64,000 nt of DNA from Darksidea phi. Taxonomy: Eukaryota; Ascomycota; Dothideomycetes; Pleosporales; Lentitheciaceae. Below, piece by piece: positions 1 through 11,174 of the stretch. The notes beneath the pieces were generated by a model that worked only from the letters and a program-made list of their open reading frames with translations, was not told the origin of the DNA and searched no databases. Every line of letters starts with the position of its first letter. The stretch's first letter is position 1. Position numbers and translations under genes: made by a program. Location of the stretch: positions 163,486 to 227,485 of the forward strand of contig JASJFT010000059.1 in the NCBI GenBank assembly GCA_030770425.1, read 5' to 3'.

Positions 1-288
1 ACGCGCAGATGGCTCCAGACGGGCGGGCTTGGACCCTTTCCTGGGCGTCGCTCGTCACGGTGCCTGTCGCGAGATTCGATGGCTTCCGCTTCCGCGCCAC
101 ACGCGTACGACCCTGCGCATGGCATGCCGCCTTCGCAGGTCCGAGTCGGGAACTAAGGGCCTCTTGCCAAGCTACCGAGGGCTGAGTGTCTCTCGCCTGC
201 CGCTTTTTGTACCCATCCCCTCCTCCAAGCGAGCGTCCAGGAAGCTTGGACACATGTTTGTGAAAGGGGCAGCGGGCGGCGAGCGAAT

Positions 289-296
289 CTATAAAA
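289..296 (+). promoter_or_regulatory. TATA-box-like element
   Basis: A CTATAAAAG sequence lies about 75 bases upstream of the desaturase start codon. That is a normal position for a TATA element given a short 5' leader. The rest of positions 1-370 shows no convincing gene. Confidence 0.5.
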
Positions 297-339
297 GTAG
301 AGGGCTGTCCCAGCCGGAGCGGCGCATTCTCCCCACCAT

Positions 340-363
340 CCACGCCCACGCCCACGCCCACGG
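340..363. repeat. 6-bp tandem repeat in the desaturase leader
   Basis: Four consecutive copies of CCACGC (the last ends in CCACGG) lie just before the start codon at 371, probably within the 5' untranslated leader. No function is evident. Confidence 0.7.
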
Positions 364-370
364 CCATACC

Positions 371-2317
371 ATGTCGCGCCAAAACATCGTCGCCGCCGCG
401 GACCTCGAGGCCCTGATTGCCCAGGGCCGCCCCATCGTCATCCACGAGGGGCACGCGCTGGACCTGGGAGAGTGGATTGACAAGCACCCCGGCGGCCGTC
501 TGGCTATTCTGCACATGGTGGGCCGGGATGCAACCGACGAGATCAATATGTGAGTCCCACCGGTGCGCTGCCCGTACCTGCAGCCGCCTGCGCGTAGTCG
601 CCATCCCACTCTCCCCTTTTCGGAATCGCGACCTCGTTACCTCAGCAGCCCTGACCCCGCCCAGCTACCACTCGGCCCGCACCCAGCTCTGCATGAAGAA
701 GTTCCGCATGGGCCGCATCCACGAGCCCTGGTCCAACCTCGAGCCGCCCATCCGCCGCCCCGACTTCTACACGAACCTCGCCCTGCAGAGGGAGCACGAG
801 AAGGAGTACGCGCTTGCGCACGAGAAGCCGTCGAGGCGGGCTCGGAGCGTAGACCTGGGCTCCGTGCGTCTCCTCCACCCCTTGCGATTTCACTCGCGCA
901 CCCCCAGACCAGGCTGACTCTAGACCCCCAAGGCCGCCGCCATCCTCAACAAGAAGCTGAGCACCACGGCCACATGCACAACCGCGAGCTGCACGCGGAG
1001 GACGAGCGCCGTCATCAGCCCCGACCCGGAGAAGCTGCCCCTCATTCCGGAGCCCGCCACCGCCTTCTGCCAAAAGCGCAACCGGGAGAAGTATGCGACC
1101 GAGATGGAGCAGAAGGAGATCGCCCAGGGCCTGCTCGAGAACCCCGCCGTGGATGCCGAGACACAGCGCGCCATTATCCACGAGTACCGCGCGCTGCACC
1201 AGCGGATCAAAGACGAGGGACTGTACAACTGCCGGTACAGCGAGTACGCCAAGGAGTGCGTCCGATATTCGATCCTGTTCGCCATCTTCATGTACCTGCT
1301 GCTCGCGAAATGGTACCTCACATCAGCCGTCTTCCTGGGCATGTTCTGGGTATGTCCCCGCCAGTTCCCCTCTGTAACCACCAACCACCCGCTAACACTC
1401 CACAGCAACAAATCATGTTCACGGCCCACGATGCCGGCCACATGGGCATTACCGGCCACTTCATCCCCGACACCATCGTGGGCGCCTTCATCGCCGATTT
1501 CTGCTGTGGCCTTAGCATCGGCTGGTGGAAGTCCTCCCACAACGTACACCACCTCATCACCAACATGCCCGAGCACGACCCCGATATCCAGAACGTCCCG
1601 CTCTTCTCGACATCTCCGACGTACATGAAATCCGTTCTCTCCTCCTTTTACAACTTCACATTCGCTTGGGACGGCGCCGCCGATTTCCTTGTCCAGATCC
1701 AAAAGTACACCTACTACCCGGTCATGGCGCTTGCACGGTTTAACCTGTATATGCTGTCATGGTTGCACCTGATGAGTCCGCGGGCGGCTCAGCTGGGCGC
1801 TGCATGGTGGACCCGCCCGCTCGAACTCGTTTTCATGTCCTGCTACTGGTTCCTCTTCGGCTACTGCCTCGTCTGGTCCTACCTCCCTTCGTGGCCCATC
1901 CGCATCGCCTTTGTCCTAATCTCACACATGATGACTATGATTCTGCATGTGCAAATCACCCTCTCCCACTGGGGCATGCCCACCTCCGACCTTGGCCCTA
2001 CCGAGTCGTTCCCTCAACGCCAGCTTCGCACTACCATGGACGTCGACTGCCCCGCTTGGTTCGATTTCTTCCACGGCGGCCTGCAGTTCCAAGCCGTCCA
2101 CCATCTCTTCCCGCGCGTGCCCCGCCACAATCTGCGCCGTGGACAAGCGCTGGTTAGGGAATTTTGCGAAAAGACACAGGTCAAGTACCAGTGCTATGGC
2201 TTCGTCAAGGGCAATGAGATCGTCGTCGGCAGGCTCGACGAGATCGCCCAGCAGGTGAAGACGCTGGTCGACTGCCAAAAATACATGGCTGAGACTGGAG
2301 AGAGCGGATTGCATTAG
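371..2317 (+). CDS. Cytochrome-b5-fused sphingolipid (delta-8 type) desaturase
   Basis: Front-end desaturase predicted to introduce a double bond into the long-chain base of sphingolipids in the ER membrane. Four exons fit: 371-549, 665-863, 924-1349 and 1406-2317, giving 571 residues. The second donor could instead be at 849, which is also in frame. The N-terminal cytochrome b5 domain carries the haem motif HPGG (residues 39-42). The desaturase domain carries three histidine boxes: HDAGH (276-280), HNVHH (313-317) and QAVHH (497-501). In the last box the usual first His is Gln, which is characteristic of b5-fusion front-end desaturases. Hydrophobic stretches lie between the boxes. The start was chosen because it directly precedes the b5 domain and follows a TATA-like element. 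A fatty-acid front-end desaturase is the alternative; sphingolipid substrate is inferred from the fungal family. Confidence 0.9.
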
Positions 2318-2805
2318 AGGGAGTTTTATTCTGTGGGTTATATTGCATATGCATGGCGTTTATGACACAACCATTTTTTTTGTCATCTAGATACATGAGG
2401 CATCACATTTTCTTCAGGGCCCTCTCCTAGGTACTGTATAACACAGCATCATGACCAAAACTTCCTTTTTCCTTTTGTTTTCTCAGCGCACGCAAGTCGC
2501 TGAACATAGTGGACTTCCGAGGCGGGTAATTACTAGAATAAAAGGGCGGCGAAATGAATATGGCTTCACCCAGTCATTAGACAGGAATTGCATAAACTTT
2601 TGATGGGGCATTTGCTGTTGTATTTGAGTTGCTCGCTCGTGAATGGAGTTGCTTGTGTCATTTATGTGTTTATGGAGACTGCTCTTAGGCTTAAGTTAAC
2701 AAGAACGGATATTCGTCTCCCCTCCGTCGATCCAGCCTCAAATCTGCGCAGAATATCAACCATTCGCCTATCAATCCTCCTATCAATCCCTCCTCCCCCA
2801 TCCAC
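2318..2805. other. Convergent intergenic spacer
   Basis: Shared 3' region of the desaturase (plus) and NOP16 (minus). It is AT-rich with several T runs. No further gene is seen. Confidence 0.6.
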
Positions 2806-3606
2806 TCACGTCCAAACCTTCCGCTCACGCCCCCGCATAGTTTTCCACTTCTTAACCCGTTTGCGTATATCTGCCGCCGTCTGCTGCATAGGATTAAGCC
2901 TCCTATCCCTAGCCATCCCCTCATAATCCTCTCCATACTTCAGCACCAATCTGTCCAACCACTCCGCCTCACGCTGACTCTGACCCCGTGGCGCCTTCCG
3001 CACACCATTCCGTGCTGCTTGTTCCAATTGCCGAATTACAGGGTTCTCACTGCTCTCTTTGGGCACCATGGCGAAACCCGTCCATTCTTCACCCTCGCCC
3101 TCGCTATCGTCGAGGTCGTTGAGCGGATCATTTAGCGGGTTGTCATTGGGTTTGTCGGCGCCGAGGACGCGCAGGATGGCGCCGGTGGTGGGGTCGCGTT
3201 CTACTTCTACTTCTTCGACGTCGGCGGGGGTGGGGCGCGGTTTTGAGGATACTATGTTGAGCGCGTTTGCTGTGCTGTTTAGAGGCACGTCGGCGCGGAC
3301 GGAGGACGGGTTGTTGAGGTCGAGGGTGCGACTGGTCTTTTCGGTGCCGCCTGTTGCGTGGTTTAGGCGGGCTGTTAGGCCGAGGCGGCGGTAGTTTTGT
3401 GAGAGGGTTTCTTTTTGGTTCCTAAGGTTTTTTTTTGTTAATAGGCGGATTAATTGGATGTATGGTCCTGAGGGGGAGGGGGTGGGGGAATGTTACCAGT
3501 TCGCTGCTATGATGGGGTTTTGGAGGATCTTCTTTTTAGAGGGTGCGTTTTGGCGCTTTTTAGGAATGGAGGATTTGTTCTTCTTTTTCTGGAGTTCGCG
3601 ACCCAT
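2806..3606 (-). CDS. NOP16: Nucleolar protein 16, ribosome biogenesis factor
   Basis: NOP16 is a nucleolar factor for 60S ribosomal subunit assembly. Two exons read 3606-3497 and 3421-2806 on the minus strand, separated by a 75-base intron whose junction falls inside a conserved Trp codon, giving 241 residues. This is close to the yeast protein length. The N-terminus begins MGRELQKKK and is very basic (nuclear/nucleolar targeting). The second exon opens with the family's NYRRLGL segment. An acidic middle follows, then the C-terminal conserved part with EWLDRLVLKYG, DYEGMARD and a final run of Lys/Arg. It is divergent from the zinc transporter at 3849, sharing a 242-base promoter. Confidence 0.9.
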
Positions 3607-3848
3607 GATGAGACTTTTGCTGTTAGAATTGGCGCGGATTGTTATGTATGTGGCGATTTGAAGCAGAGCGCAACTGTTCGGAGGAATGTTCACTTTTTCC
3701 GAAATCTTGGCACGGTTGTCGCTTATCTTATCGGGCGCTCCCAACCCAGCCCTACGGATAGCTTTATGGGCAGGTTGACCCCTGAGGACGTCACAGTACG
3801 CGCCCCCCACCATTTTGCTCTAGAACAACTCCTCGGAACGCGTCAATC
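3607..3848. promoter_or_regulatory. Bidirectional promoter, NOP16 / ZIP transporter
   Basis: These 242 bases between the start codons of two divergent genes must hold both promoters. A CRE/ATF-like GACGTCAC core is visible at about 3789. No clear TATA element was seen. Confidence 0.5.
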
Positions 3849-5271
3849 ATGGTGTCGCGACGGAACAGGACGCTACTCTCTCTTTCGGTGGTTCTTTCAG
3901 TGTGGGCGTGGAGTGTCTCTGCGGGTGTGGTGAAGGGCGAGACGGGCGTTAATGTGGGGGATCTGAGCCACGCGCAGATTGACGAGCAATTGCAGGTATG
4001 ATACCAGATTCATTATAGTTTCCGTTGTGGCAATAACTCAAAACGTGTTGAGGCCATTCCCAATCGCGCAATGTGGACATCTTGCTGAGCTTACATGATG
4101 CTTACAATATCTGGCAATAGGAATGCTCCCTCGTCCAAGCTCTGAATGCGCACAAAGTAGCGACAAATCCTCCTACCTCGAGCGTCACCTCTCAAATCTT
4201 TGCGTACCTCTTCCCTGGCAGTCCCGCTGTCAATGCCCTCCTCGCAACGCTCTACATCTCCGGTCCACCAAACTTCCTACTCGCGCTATGTCCGCCGAAT
4301 ATCGACCCCTCGTCCTTGTCCGTTATGGTGGCATTCGCTGTTGGTGGGCTACTAGGCGACACGCTGTTCCATCTTCTCCCGGAAATCTTTCTGGGTGAGG
4401 ATGAGCACGATAGGGTGAAGTTTGTCATGGTGGAACCGAACAAGAACCTACTACTCGGTGTAGCTATCATGGTCGGCTTTATTACGTTTGTAGCCATGGA
4501 TAAAGGGCTGAGGATTGCAACTGGTGGCGAAGGCGGCCACGACCACTCACACGGACACTCGCACGACAAGGTCGAGATATCTGCAAAGGCGAGCGGAGCA
4601 GAGCTTACAGACTCCAAGGACAGTCTTCGCGCCCGCAAGCCCGCTGCTAATGGCACCACTCCTCCAGTGACCCCACTGCCACCGCCAGAAAAGGAAAAGG
4701 AAATCAGTGCAAGCGTCAAGCTCGGTGGCTACCTCAATCTTATCGCTGACTTCACCCACAACATAACCGATGGGCTGGCTATGAGCTCATCCTTCTACGC
4801 CTCTCCCACCATTGGCGCAACCACCACCGTGGCTGTCTTCTTCCATGAGATTCCCCACGAGGTCGGTGACTTCGCGCTACTCATCCAATCCGGCTTCAGC
4901 AAGAAAGCAGCCATGGGAGCTCAGTTCGTCACTGCACTAGGCGCCTTGCTTGGGACATGCATTGGTATTGCCATTCAAGAGTTCGGGGGCAGTTCCGCTT
5001 CCGGAGATGTTGAAGGACCGGGGTTATGGGGGACAAGCTTGAGGTGGGGAGACATGCTCCTCCCGTTCACTGCAGGAACCTTCCTGTATGTAGGAACGGT
5101 GGCGGTCATTCCGGAGCTGCTAGAAACTGGTCCTGATAAGGGCAAGGAGCTCAAGAAGACGCTCACACAGTTTGCGGCTATGTTTACTGGAGCTGGTATC
5201 ATGCTTGCGTAAGTACGCCATTTGCCCGAGGTTCCGTGATACTGACCCGTTGAAGCATCTCCTGGTCATAG
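3849..5271 (+). CDS. YKE4: ZIP-family zinc transporter, KE4 (SLC39A7/Yke4) type
   Basis: Predicted secretory-pathway membrane transporter that moves zinc into the cytosol. Three exons fit: 3849-3995, 4121-5208 and a 16-base last exon 5256-5271, giving 416 residues. An N-terminal signal peptide (hydrophobic residues about 10-27) is followed by the first membrane helices. A histidine-rich loop HDHSHGHSH lies at residues 189-197. Transmembrane segment IV carries HNITDG (262-267) and segment V carries HEIPHE (291-296), the LIV-1/KE4 subfamily metal-binding signatures. The short last exon supplies the end A-I-S-W-S. Without that splice the frame stops two codons later, at 5210. The Yke4 assignment rests on the His-loop position and motif set, not on a database search. 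Confidence 0.88.
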
Positions 5272-6576
5272 ACGCGGTTCTCTGACTTGTCTTCGTTCCT
5301 TTGAATGTCAGTACGAGCACACGCGCTCTCGGTTGTCAGATGTTTGAAGAAACATGGAAATGCTGCTTTTGCATTGGCATTGCCCTGGGCTGAGGTATCA
5401 GTATAGACTTAGATTTTTCTGGAATCGCGTTGCGTATCCAATTTGGCCTTAGGATAAGCACTTATGAAGACGAAGATATTCTAACGCTAATAGTTAATTA
5501 AAAAATAGAAGAATAAAATTGCATCGGCATAAACTTCTTTACCCGAATCGGTATGAGGATGTGTAAGGAAGTGCAACCTCGTCATTAATTCACCTCAAAC
5601 GAAAAAGGTAAACTAAAGACGGAAATTCTAAAACCGCTCTTCATTGCAATGTATTCCACTGTGAGACTTTGTTCGGTTTCTCGGAACCATGTTGCTGGAT
5701 GGCAACGGATGTCCGTAACAGCTGGGAACAGCCTTGCCCAGAACCCAGTGATGACCCCGACACGACGGCCCCAGGCCCGACGCAGAGGCTCGGGAACACG
5801 TGATGCGTTTTACTCTACACTCCACATACGGACCCGTTGTGCGTGCATAGCTTTTGATGTTCTGGGGCGGGCTTGCGAGGCATGAACGAAGGTCCGATGC
5901 TAGAGACCAAGACCGCGTCGCGGCGTTACATATCTGCCGCTCGGCCAAATCTCACCAACCCATCGTTCGCAAGAGCCACCAACGGCCATAAGTCGCAAAT
6001 TGCAACCCATCGCTTTGCAACAAAAAGACGCCGGCGACCACAGCCACGACTGAGTGACACGCCGATGAATTTCCTCTTATGAAACGCCAACCCCCCCTCG
6101 ATCTTAGAACAAGGCCGCACGGACGCATACAGCCCCAAGCTAGCGGACGTCCGCAGGGCATGATTGGTGCACCCGAGTCGTTCGGGGACTTTGATTTACC
6201 GAATACGGATGGAAGCGTTGGCTGATTGGTTGCTGCGTCATCGTGGGTTCGTGTCGGCATCTGTGAGGGCAGGGCGCATGTCAGCGTTTTGGGATGGGGG
6301 TCTGCCTGGTGCGTGCCGCTTGACGCGGAGAGCGACGGCTGGCGGGCTGAGCGGGTACATAGTAGGCGCCATGTACGTGGACGGCTTGTGAGATTGCTAT
6401 TCGCTTTTTCACTTTCCTTCACTAGGCTGCTTTCTTTGGAGATCATGTGCTAAGAATTGTACCTTCTGCAGCCGGACTAAAGACCCGCGTATACGCTTAC
6501 GCATCAACGAACTACCACTTACATCCATAAGCCTGGAGCTTCGCTGTCAAAAGAGGAGGACGAGTGCTTCGAAAAC
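5272..6576. other. Intergenic region, no gene recognised
   Basis: The first 300 bases are AT-rich (3' side of the zinc transporter). Short open frames on both strands between about 5630 and 6450 overlap each other and carry no recognisable motif. The last part is presumably the promoter of the gene at 6577. Confidence 0.5.
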
Positions 6577-7056
6577 ATGAAGTTCCACACCGGTGCTGCA
6601 TCTATGGCTTCACCCCGCCCCTTCCTCCCCGTCTTCCTCCTCTTCCTCGGTACCCTCGCTATACTCTACCAACTCATGCCCCATATCGCCTCGTCGGTAG
6701 GCTCGCGTTTGCACCTCCCGCACCGCACTTCTTCTTGCACAAAAGACATCGGCGAAGGCCTCTGCTGCGAGCTCTTCCTCGGCGCGGAGCCTTGCATAGA
6801 ACAGTGTCGCGAGAAGCATCTAGACCGCGAGACGTTCACGCTTACGAACGAGTACGACGAGTGTAGCGACAAGTGCTTGGTTGTGTACAAGGGGTCTTGT
6901 GTGGGGCGCGAGGGCGAGAAGAGGAGGGGTTTGGTTGGCGAGGGTCTGGATGAGAGTGAGAAGAGGGAGGCGAAGGGGGATTTGTTTGTCGAGGAAGATG
7001 ATTTTGCTGTTGAGGGGGGTGCGGGGGTTGAGGGCCCCAATGTGCCGGAGCCTTGA
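6577..7056 (+). CDS. Small cysteine-rich protein with N-terminal membrane anchor
   Basis: Uncharacterised 159-residue protein in a single exon. Residues about 15-33 form one strong hydrophobic helix (signal peptide or signal anchor). It is followed by a compact segment with eight cysteines, including the pair in GLCCELF and spaced Cys in PCIEQC, DECSDKC and GSCVG, a pattern that suggests disulfides in the secretory lumen or outside the cell. The tail is acidic and low in complexity, ending near NVPEP. A second Met nine codons in (6604) could be the start and would leave the helix intact. I do not recognise the family by name. Codon use and the ordered Cys pattern favour a real gene over chance. 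Confidence 0.65.
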   Translation: MKFHTGAASMASPRPFLPVFLLFLGTLAILYQLMPHIASSVGSRLHLPHRTSSCTKDIGEGLCCELFLGAEPCIEQCREKHLDRETFTLTNEYDECSDKCLVVYKGSCVGREGEKRRGLVGEGLDESEKREAKGDLFVEEDDFAVEGGAGVEGPNVPEP

Positions 7057-8346
7057 GCTGCGTGGTATATGTGACACTGAACTAAGGTTGTTTCCGGCTT
7101 TGCGGTTGGATGGTTTTTGCTGGTTGGATATACGGCTGGACCGGCTTAGGTGGTGCTGCGTTGCTCGGATCGGGCGGGGCGGGCGGATCGGGCGGATCGG
7201 GTATCGGCACTGTCGCTGAGGTGGGATCGTCGTTCTTTCTAGGCGTCCCAGGAACCACACCGCGTCGGAGACAGATTGTATTCATGTCATGCCGGTCGAA
7301 AAAAAATCTAGGAGAAAGGTACTCGGCAACGCGAAGGAGAGTGGAGACTACAGTCAACCCCCATCGCATATAATCCCGGAGTATGACCAAGGCCCACCAC
7401 ACCTGGGCCCGACTCACGGCCATATAGAAATAGCGGCCATCCACCACTTTTACTCACCGGCGCAGTCTTTGGTTGTCGATATGGAGCTTGGTCAAGGATG
7501 ACAAGTTTCGTTATATGAGAAGGATTGGCATTGATCGCAGGCTAGCGATCCAGTCGAAGAAGACAGAACGGAATCTTGTATTGAAGACGAGGAGGAGAAA
7601 CGGTAGAACTTTGTGTAAGCGCGTAGTAGCGGGAAGGCATGAAGAGATATTGGTTGATACATAGATATTTTCCTATTGATGTTTTGTATGTAGAAGAATT
7701 TGCCGAATTCACGTCGATAACCAAACAGGGTCTATAGCTAGCTCCATAGATGAAAACCATAGAGCAAGTTCAATCATGCCGTTTTGTGTGAGTCATTTAA
7801 AGAACACCGCCTGCACAGTCATACCGTCCCGTCGAGGGAAAGGAGAACTGAAAGCAAGGCAGCCTGCTACCGCTTCGTGATGATCGCCACCCAAGGCATT
7901 GCGCACCAAGTGCACAGCAGCGTTGTTGTTCTGAACTGTAGTTCTGCTCTCTATAACCCTCCAATTCACTCCTTTCCAGAAATGGCTGAAATCGAACATT
8001 CGTGTGTTGGCTCTGATTGGCTAGCCCGATTTTGTCTGACAGCCAGCCTCAGAAGAGATTGGTTGCAAACCTTTCTCCGGTCGGCCTAGAGCAGCCGACT
8101 GTCAATTTACGATATATATTTATACTTGACAATGAGCAGCACATACGACCATAGGAACAGGAAAGCAAGGTACCCCGTTAGATCCACCATATTTAAGCCT
8201 GTTACCGGCTGAGTAGTAGCTAGGTTGGTGACAACCAGCGAATTCCACGCTGCTATATATTTTTGACTTTTTTGTAACTTTCTTCTTCGGTTTGCCTAAA
8301 CTCCGAAAACACTGAGGTGTGAAGCTTGGACCATTTGCGCACGATT
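7057..8346. other. Intergenic region, no gene recognised
   Basis: It includes a short GC-rich, GGCGGATCG-like imperfect repeat at about 7165-7200, and small open frames without motifs. This is the boundary between the housekeeping block and the HET island. The part next to 8346 is the 3' side of the minus-strand HET gene. Confidence 0.5.
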
Positions 8347-10896
8347 CTATACTAGATGCACTCTTGCTGGAGTAAATTCCGGAAGTTCAATATTCTTATC
8401 CCACTCAACTACCTCCAACCATATCCACTGGCGATTCAGTTTCTCTGGTTTCGAGTTCGGCTTATCATTTGACCCTACTACAGCAAGCAGTATTCCGTCT
8501 GCATCTCCTTCGTACTCGAAAGGAACAAAAGTGTCACTCCGTAGTTCTTCGTTACTTTTTATCCCACGCCCAACTGTGCCATTCTCATGCGCAGGGCGTA
8601 AGAGTGCGCCCCATTTGTAATCCTTAAGAGACTTAGAGATGATATCGATAGCATGTCTCTTGATCCGGGTGTCCCTAGGATGCAGCCTTGAAGCATTTAT
8701 GTGGAAGAGTTTTGCTGACGCTGGGATCTTGACAATTGCTCTCAACCAGATAGCCTCAAGAATGCCTTCTGTAATAAAGCCACGCTGACTGCCATTAGAC
8801 AAGAAAGCTGGAAATTTCTTCGTTCCCAGAGTTCCAGGTCGATTCGGAGGCAGATTCGGTCTGCTTGGAGCCCAGGAGAGGTTCTTCACGCCTGATAATC
8901 GGGGAAGGCTGGATATCAAAAACCCTGTTGGCACGATACGCCCATTAGCCATTATAGCTTTTGTCCAAAGGTCCGCGGCCCGATTATGAAAACTTTTAGA
9001 GCAAAGGAGACTCCATATAACAATGATGTCGCCATCACTCCTTGCATCCTCCTGTCTTGATGCATGCCTATGGCTGAGGAGAGTTGCCGCTTGAAACGGG
9101 TTCATTATGCCGCTCATAATCCATCTCGGATCATCCCACTCGTTTTGAAACATCCCCTTGTTCCAAATGTCCCCAAAGTCTCTGTATGCGGGCAATAACT
9201 GCTGTGTAACCAAGGCCAGAATTGAAAGGTCAAGTCGCCCTTCGCGTTGCAGACGAGTGATGATATTATGCAATGATACAACTTGTTCATTCTTGCAGAG
9301 AATATGTATGTTCGTCCTGCCTCGCATTCCCTCAAGCAGCGTCCAGGCCCTCACGTTCCAGTCGCATAGGAGGAAAACCGCCAAAAGCCGCTCCAGACAC
9401 TCAATGGAATCGTCGGAAACATCTACCTCTGCAAGGTCGCGATCACATACCAGTGTAAATTTGCTGGCCTGGAAGGTACTATTGATGTTCTGAATGGCTT
9501 CCTGGCGGAGTTGATGGTTGTCTGGAATGCATGCAGTATCGATCCAGTAAGAGTCTGCGTCGTTATTTTTAGCAATCTTGACGTACCGCTCGTGTAAACA
9601 TTCGTTCAATCCAGTACCTCCTTTTTCGGGTCTTCCACCTTGGCCATGGCTCCATACGTGTGATATAGCTATCGTAGCTGCAGAGGCAGAGCAATAGTGA
9701 AGTAAGTCTTGGGTCTCGTGGACTATAGAAACAGCCCGACCTCCATTCACTTTGCGATAAGAGTCCTCGCTCCAGTATAGCCGGCGGCAGTTGCCATTGC
9801 AGTGAGTAGCATGTGCAGATTGATCTTCGATCTTCATCCCATAGAATCGTTGACACGATAACGGAGCTGAGCCGTCACAAGTTTTGAAAGTTCCATCGTC
9901 CAGCTGATTGCATCTGGGGTGTCTGGTTCCAAAAACTTCGCTGAAGCGATGGAACAAATGGCGAAAATCCATAGTCAGAGCGTTCGGGTCTGACTTGAAA
10001 AGTTTGTATGCCCACCGGCATATGTAAGCTATCTCGCGCGTCCCGTTACCGTCGTCTGGATCCCTCGAAAGATGCGAGCGTTCAAAAGCTGTCTCCAGAA
10101 ACCTGAAATGGTTCTCCCTTCTTTGGAAGTCCTCGTCATGTCTCATGAATCCTAGGAAAACTATATTTCCTAAGAGGCCATTGTTGCGGAGCATTAAAGT
10201 TCTTTGCCATATACTCCATAAATACGTCCTGAGAACGAAAAGTTGCAAGGAAGGAGGCGATGATTCTCTCGACCGTTTGATGACTTCGTTGATTAATCGA
10301 GCGACGTCGCTGCAGAGTTCTGTAGCTGTAGTGGGTGGGGCTCTCTTGTCTTCCTCTCTACCACAATACGTCAACGCCACCGACAGTACTGCCATACTAA
10401 TGAAAGATGCAGCCTTTAGCGTTTCCCAAGATCTCGTAGTAGTGTCTGAGAAATAGATATCATCAATTTCAATGTACGAAGGGTCCATTTCGCAATCATG
10501 GAACTCGACTGGTACTTTGGGAAGGCGCTGTAGAAGGCTGATAGTGTCATCGAGTACTTCGCGATCTGGAACAGTTGGCCTCAGGTTGAAAACGATCAAA
10601 TCTTCGAAAAAACATTCATCCAGACGATTCAGATCTGGTGACAATGAGATATACTTGTCAATCAAGGAAGAATACAGGTCGGATGCCTCGGCAGAACTCG
10701 GGTAGACGATGAGTTTTGGATTGAAGTCCGGATGTGAACTGGCGGACTCCAGATAAGCTCGAGTCGCGATGTCTGGGGCGGATTGTACTCTCCATGGGGA
10801 TGGGAAATTGCCGTCGATGGGAATAGCTCGATGCGAGCTCATCAACGCTTCAAGGCGAGCCCTTGTGAACGTCGTTTCGCTCTCTTCTAAGGCCAT
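8347..10896 (-). CDS. HET-domain-like protein, paralogue 1 of a triad
   Basis: Large single-exon protein of 849 residues related to heterokaryon-incompatibility (HET) proteins, which trigger cell death on non-self recognition in fungi. The core is non-canonical. AISHVWSHGQGG (residues about 410-421) stands for the usual ALSYxWG. WIDTACIP (451-458) matches the second HET motif and is followed by a segment ending TLVCDRD. Just before the core lies a Cys/His segment (about 329-370) ending HCNGNCRRLYW, which could bind a metal. The N-terminal 320 residues look helical and match no domain I know; a conserved region continues after the HET core. It is divergent from paralogue 2 across 278 bases. 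Paralogue 3 is its closest relative here. Function in incompatibility is inferred from the domain only. Confidence 0.85.
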   Translation of the reverse strand: MALEESETTFTRARLEALMSSHRAIPIDGNFPSPWRVQSAPDIATRAYLESASSHPDFNPKLIVYPSSAEASDLYSSLIDKYISLSPDLNRLDECFFEDLIVFNLRPTVPDREVLDDTISLLQRLPKVPVEFHDCEMDPSYIEIDDIYFSDTTTRSWETLKAASFISMAVLSVALTYCGREEDKRAPPTTATELCSDVARLINEVIKRSRESSPPSLQLFVLRTYLWSIWQRTLMLRNNGLLGNIVFLGFMRHDEDFQRRENHFRFLETAFERSHLSRDPDDGNGTREIAYICRWAYKLFKSDPNALTMDFRHLFHRFSEVFGTRHPRCNQLDDGTFKTCDGSAPLSCQRFYGMKIEDQSAHATHCNGNCRRLYWSEDSYRKVNGGRAVSIVHETQDLLHYCSASAATIAISHVWSHGQGGRPEKGGTGLNECLHERYVKIAKNNDADSYWIDTACIPDNHQLRQEAIQNINSTFQASKFTLVCDRDLAEVDVSDDSIECLERLLAVFLLCDWNVRAWTLLEGMRGRTNIHILCKNEQVVSLHNIITRLQREGRLDLSILALVTQQLLPAYRDFGDIWNKGMFQNEWDDPRWIMSGIMNPFQAATLLSHRHASRQEDARSDGDIIVIWSLLCSKSFHNRAADLWTKAIMANGRIVPTGFLISSLPRLSGVKNLSWAPSRPNLPPNRPGTLGTKKFPAFLSNGSQRGFITEGILEAIWLRAIVKIPASAKLFHINASRLHPRDTRIKRHAIDIISKSLKDYKWGALLRPAHENGTVGRGIKSNEELRSDTFVPFEYEGDADGILLAVVGSNDKPNSKPEKLNRQWIWLEVVEWDKNIELPEFTPARVHLV

Positions 10897-11174
10897 TGAG
10901 AGATGCGATTTCCCAGAAACCCTGCGGAAATTGAATGCGCTAAACTAAGGAGGCGAAAAGAAAACCCCCAGACGTCAAGATGCGGCCTCGCTGCGATGGA
11001 GGAGGCACAAGGTGCGACGCGGCGGTCGTACCTAGCTGCTAGGCAGCAACCCCGCTTTGACCGCCCCCACAGCTGGCACACCTCGCTGGTTTTCGCACTG
11101 CCCGCAATAACAAGCAATACCTTTTCATCATTATTTTTCCATGTCATCAGCTTAGTTTCGCGTCCATTTATACC
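10897..11174. promoter_or_regulatory. Bidirectional promoter of HET paralogues 1 and 2
   Basis: A 278-base spacer separates two divergent start codons, so the two HET-like genes may be co-regulated. No specific binding site is assigned. Confidence 0.4.

Noticed and set aside
29..553. 174-codon open frame before the desaturase
   Set aside because: Only its last 60 codons (from 371) match the cytochrome b5 domain. The upstream part has no motif and contains the TATA-like element and leader.
563..1400. Upstream half of a 584-codon frame through the desaturase
   Set aside because: Only from 1406 does the frame carry desaturase motifs. Before that it is intron and out-of-frame exon sequence, and the splice-based model explains the region.
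7110..7373. Open frame with a Gly-Ser-Gly repeat
   Set aside because: The repeat comes from a GC-rich GGCGGATCG-like sequence. There are no other protein-like features.
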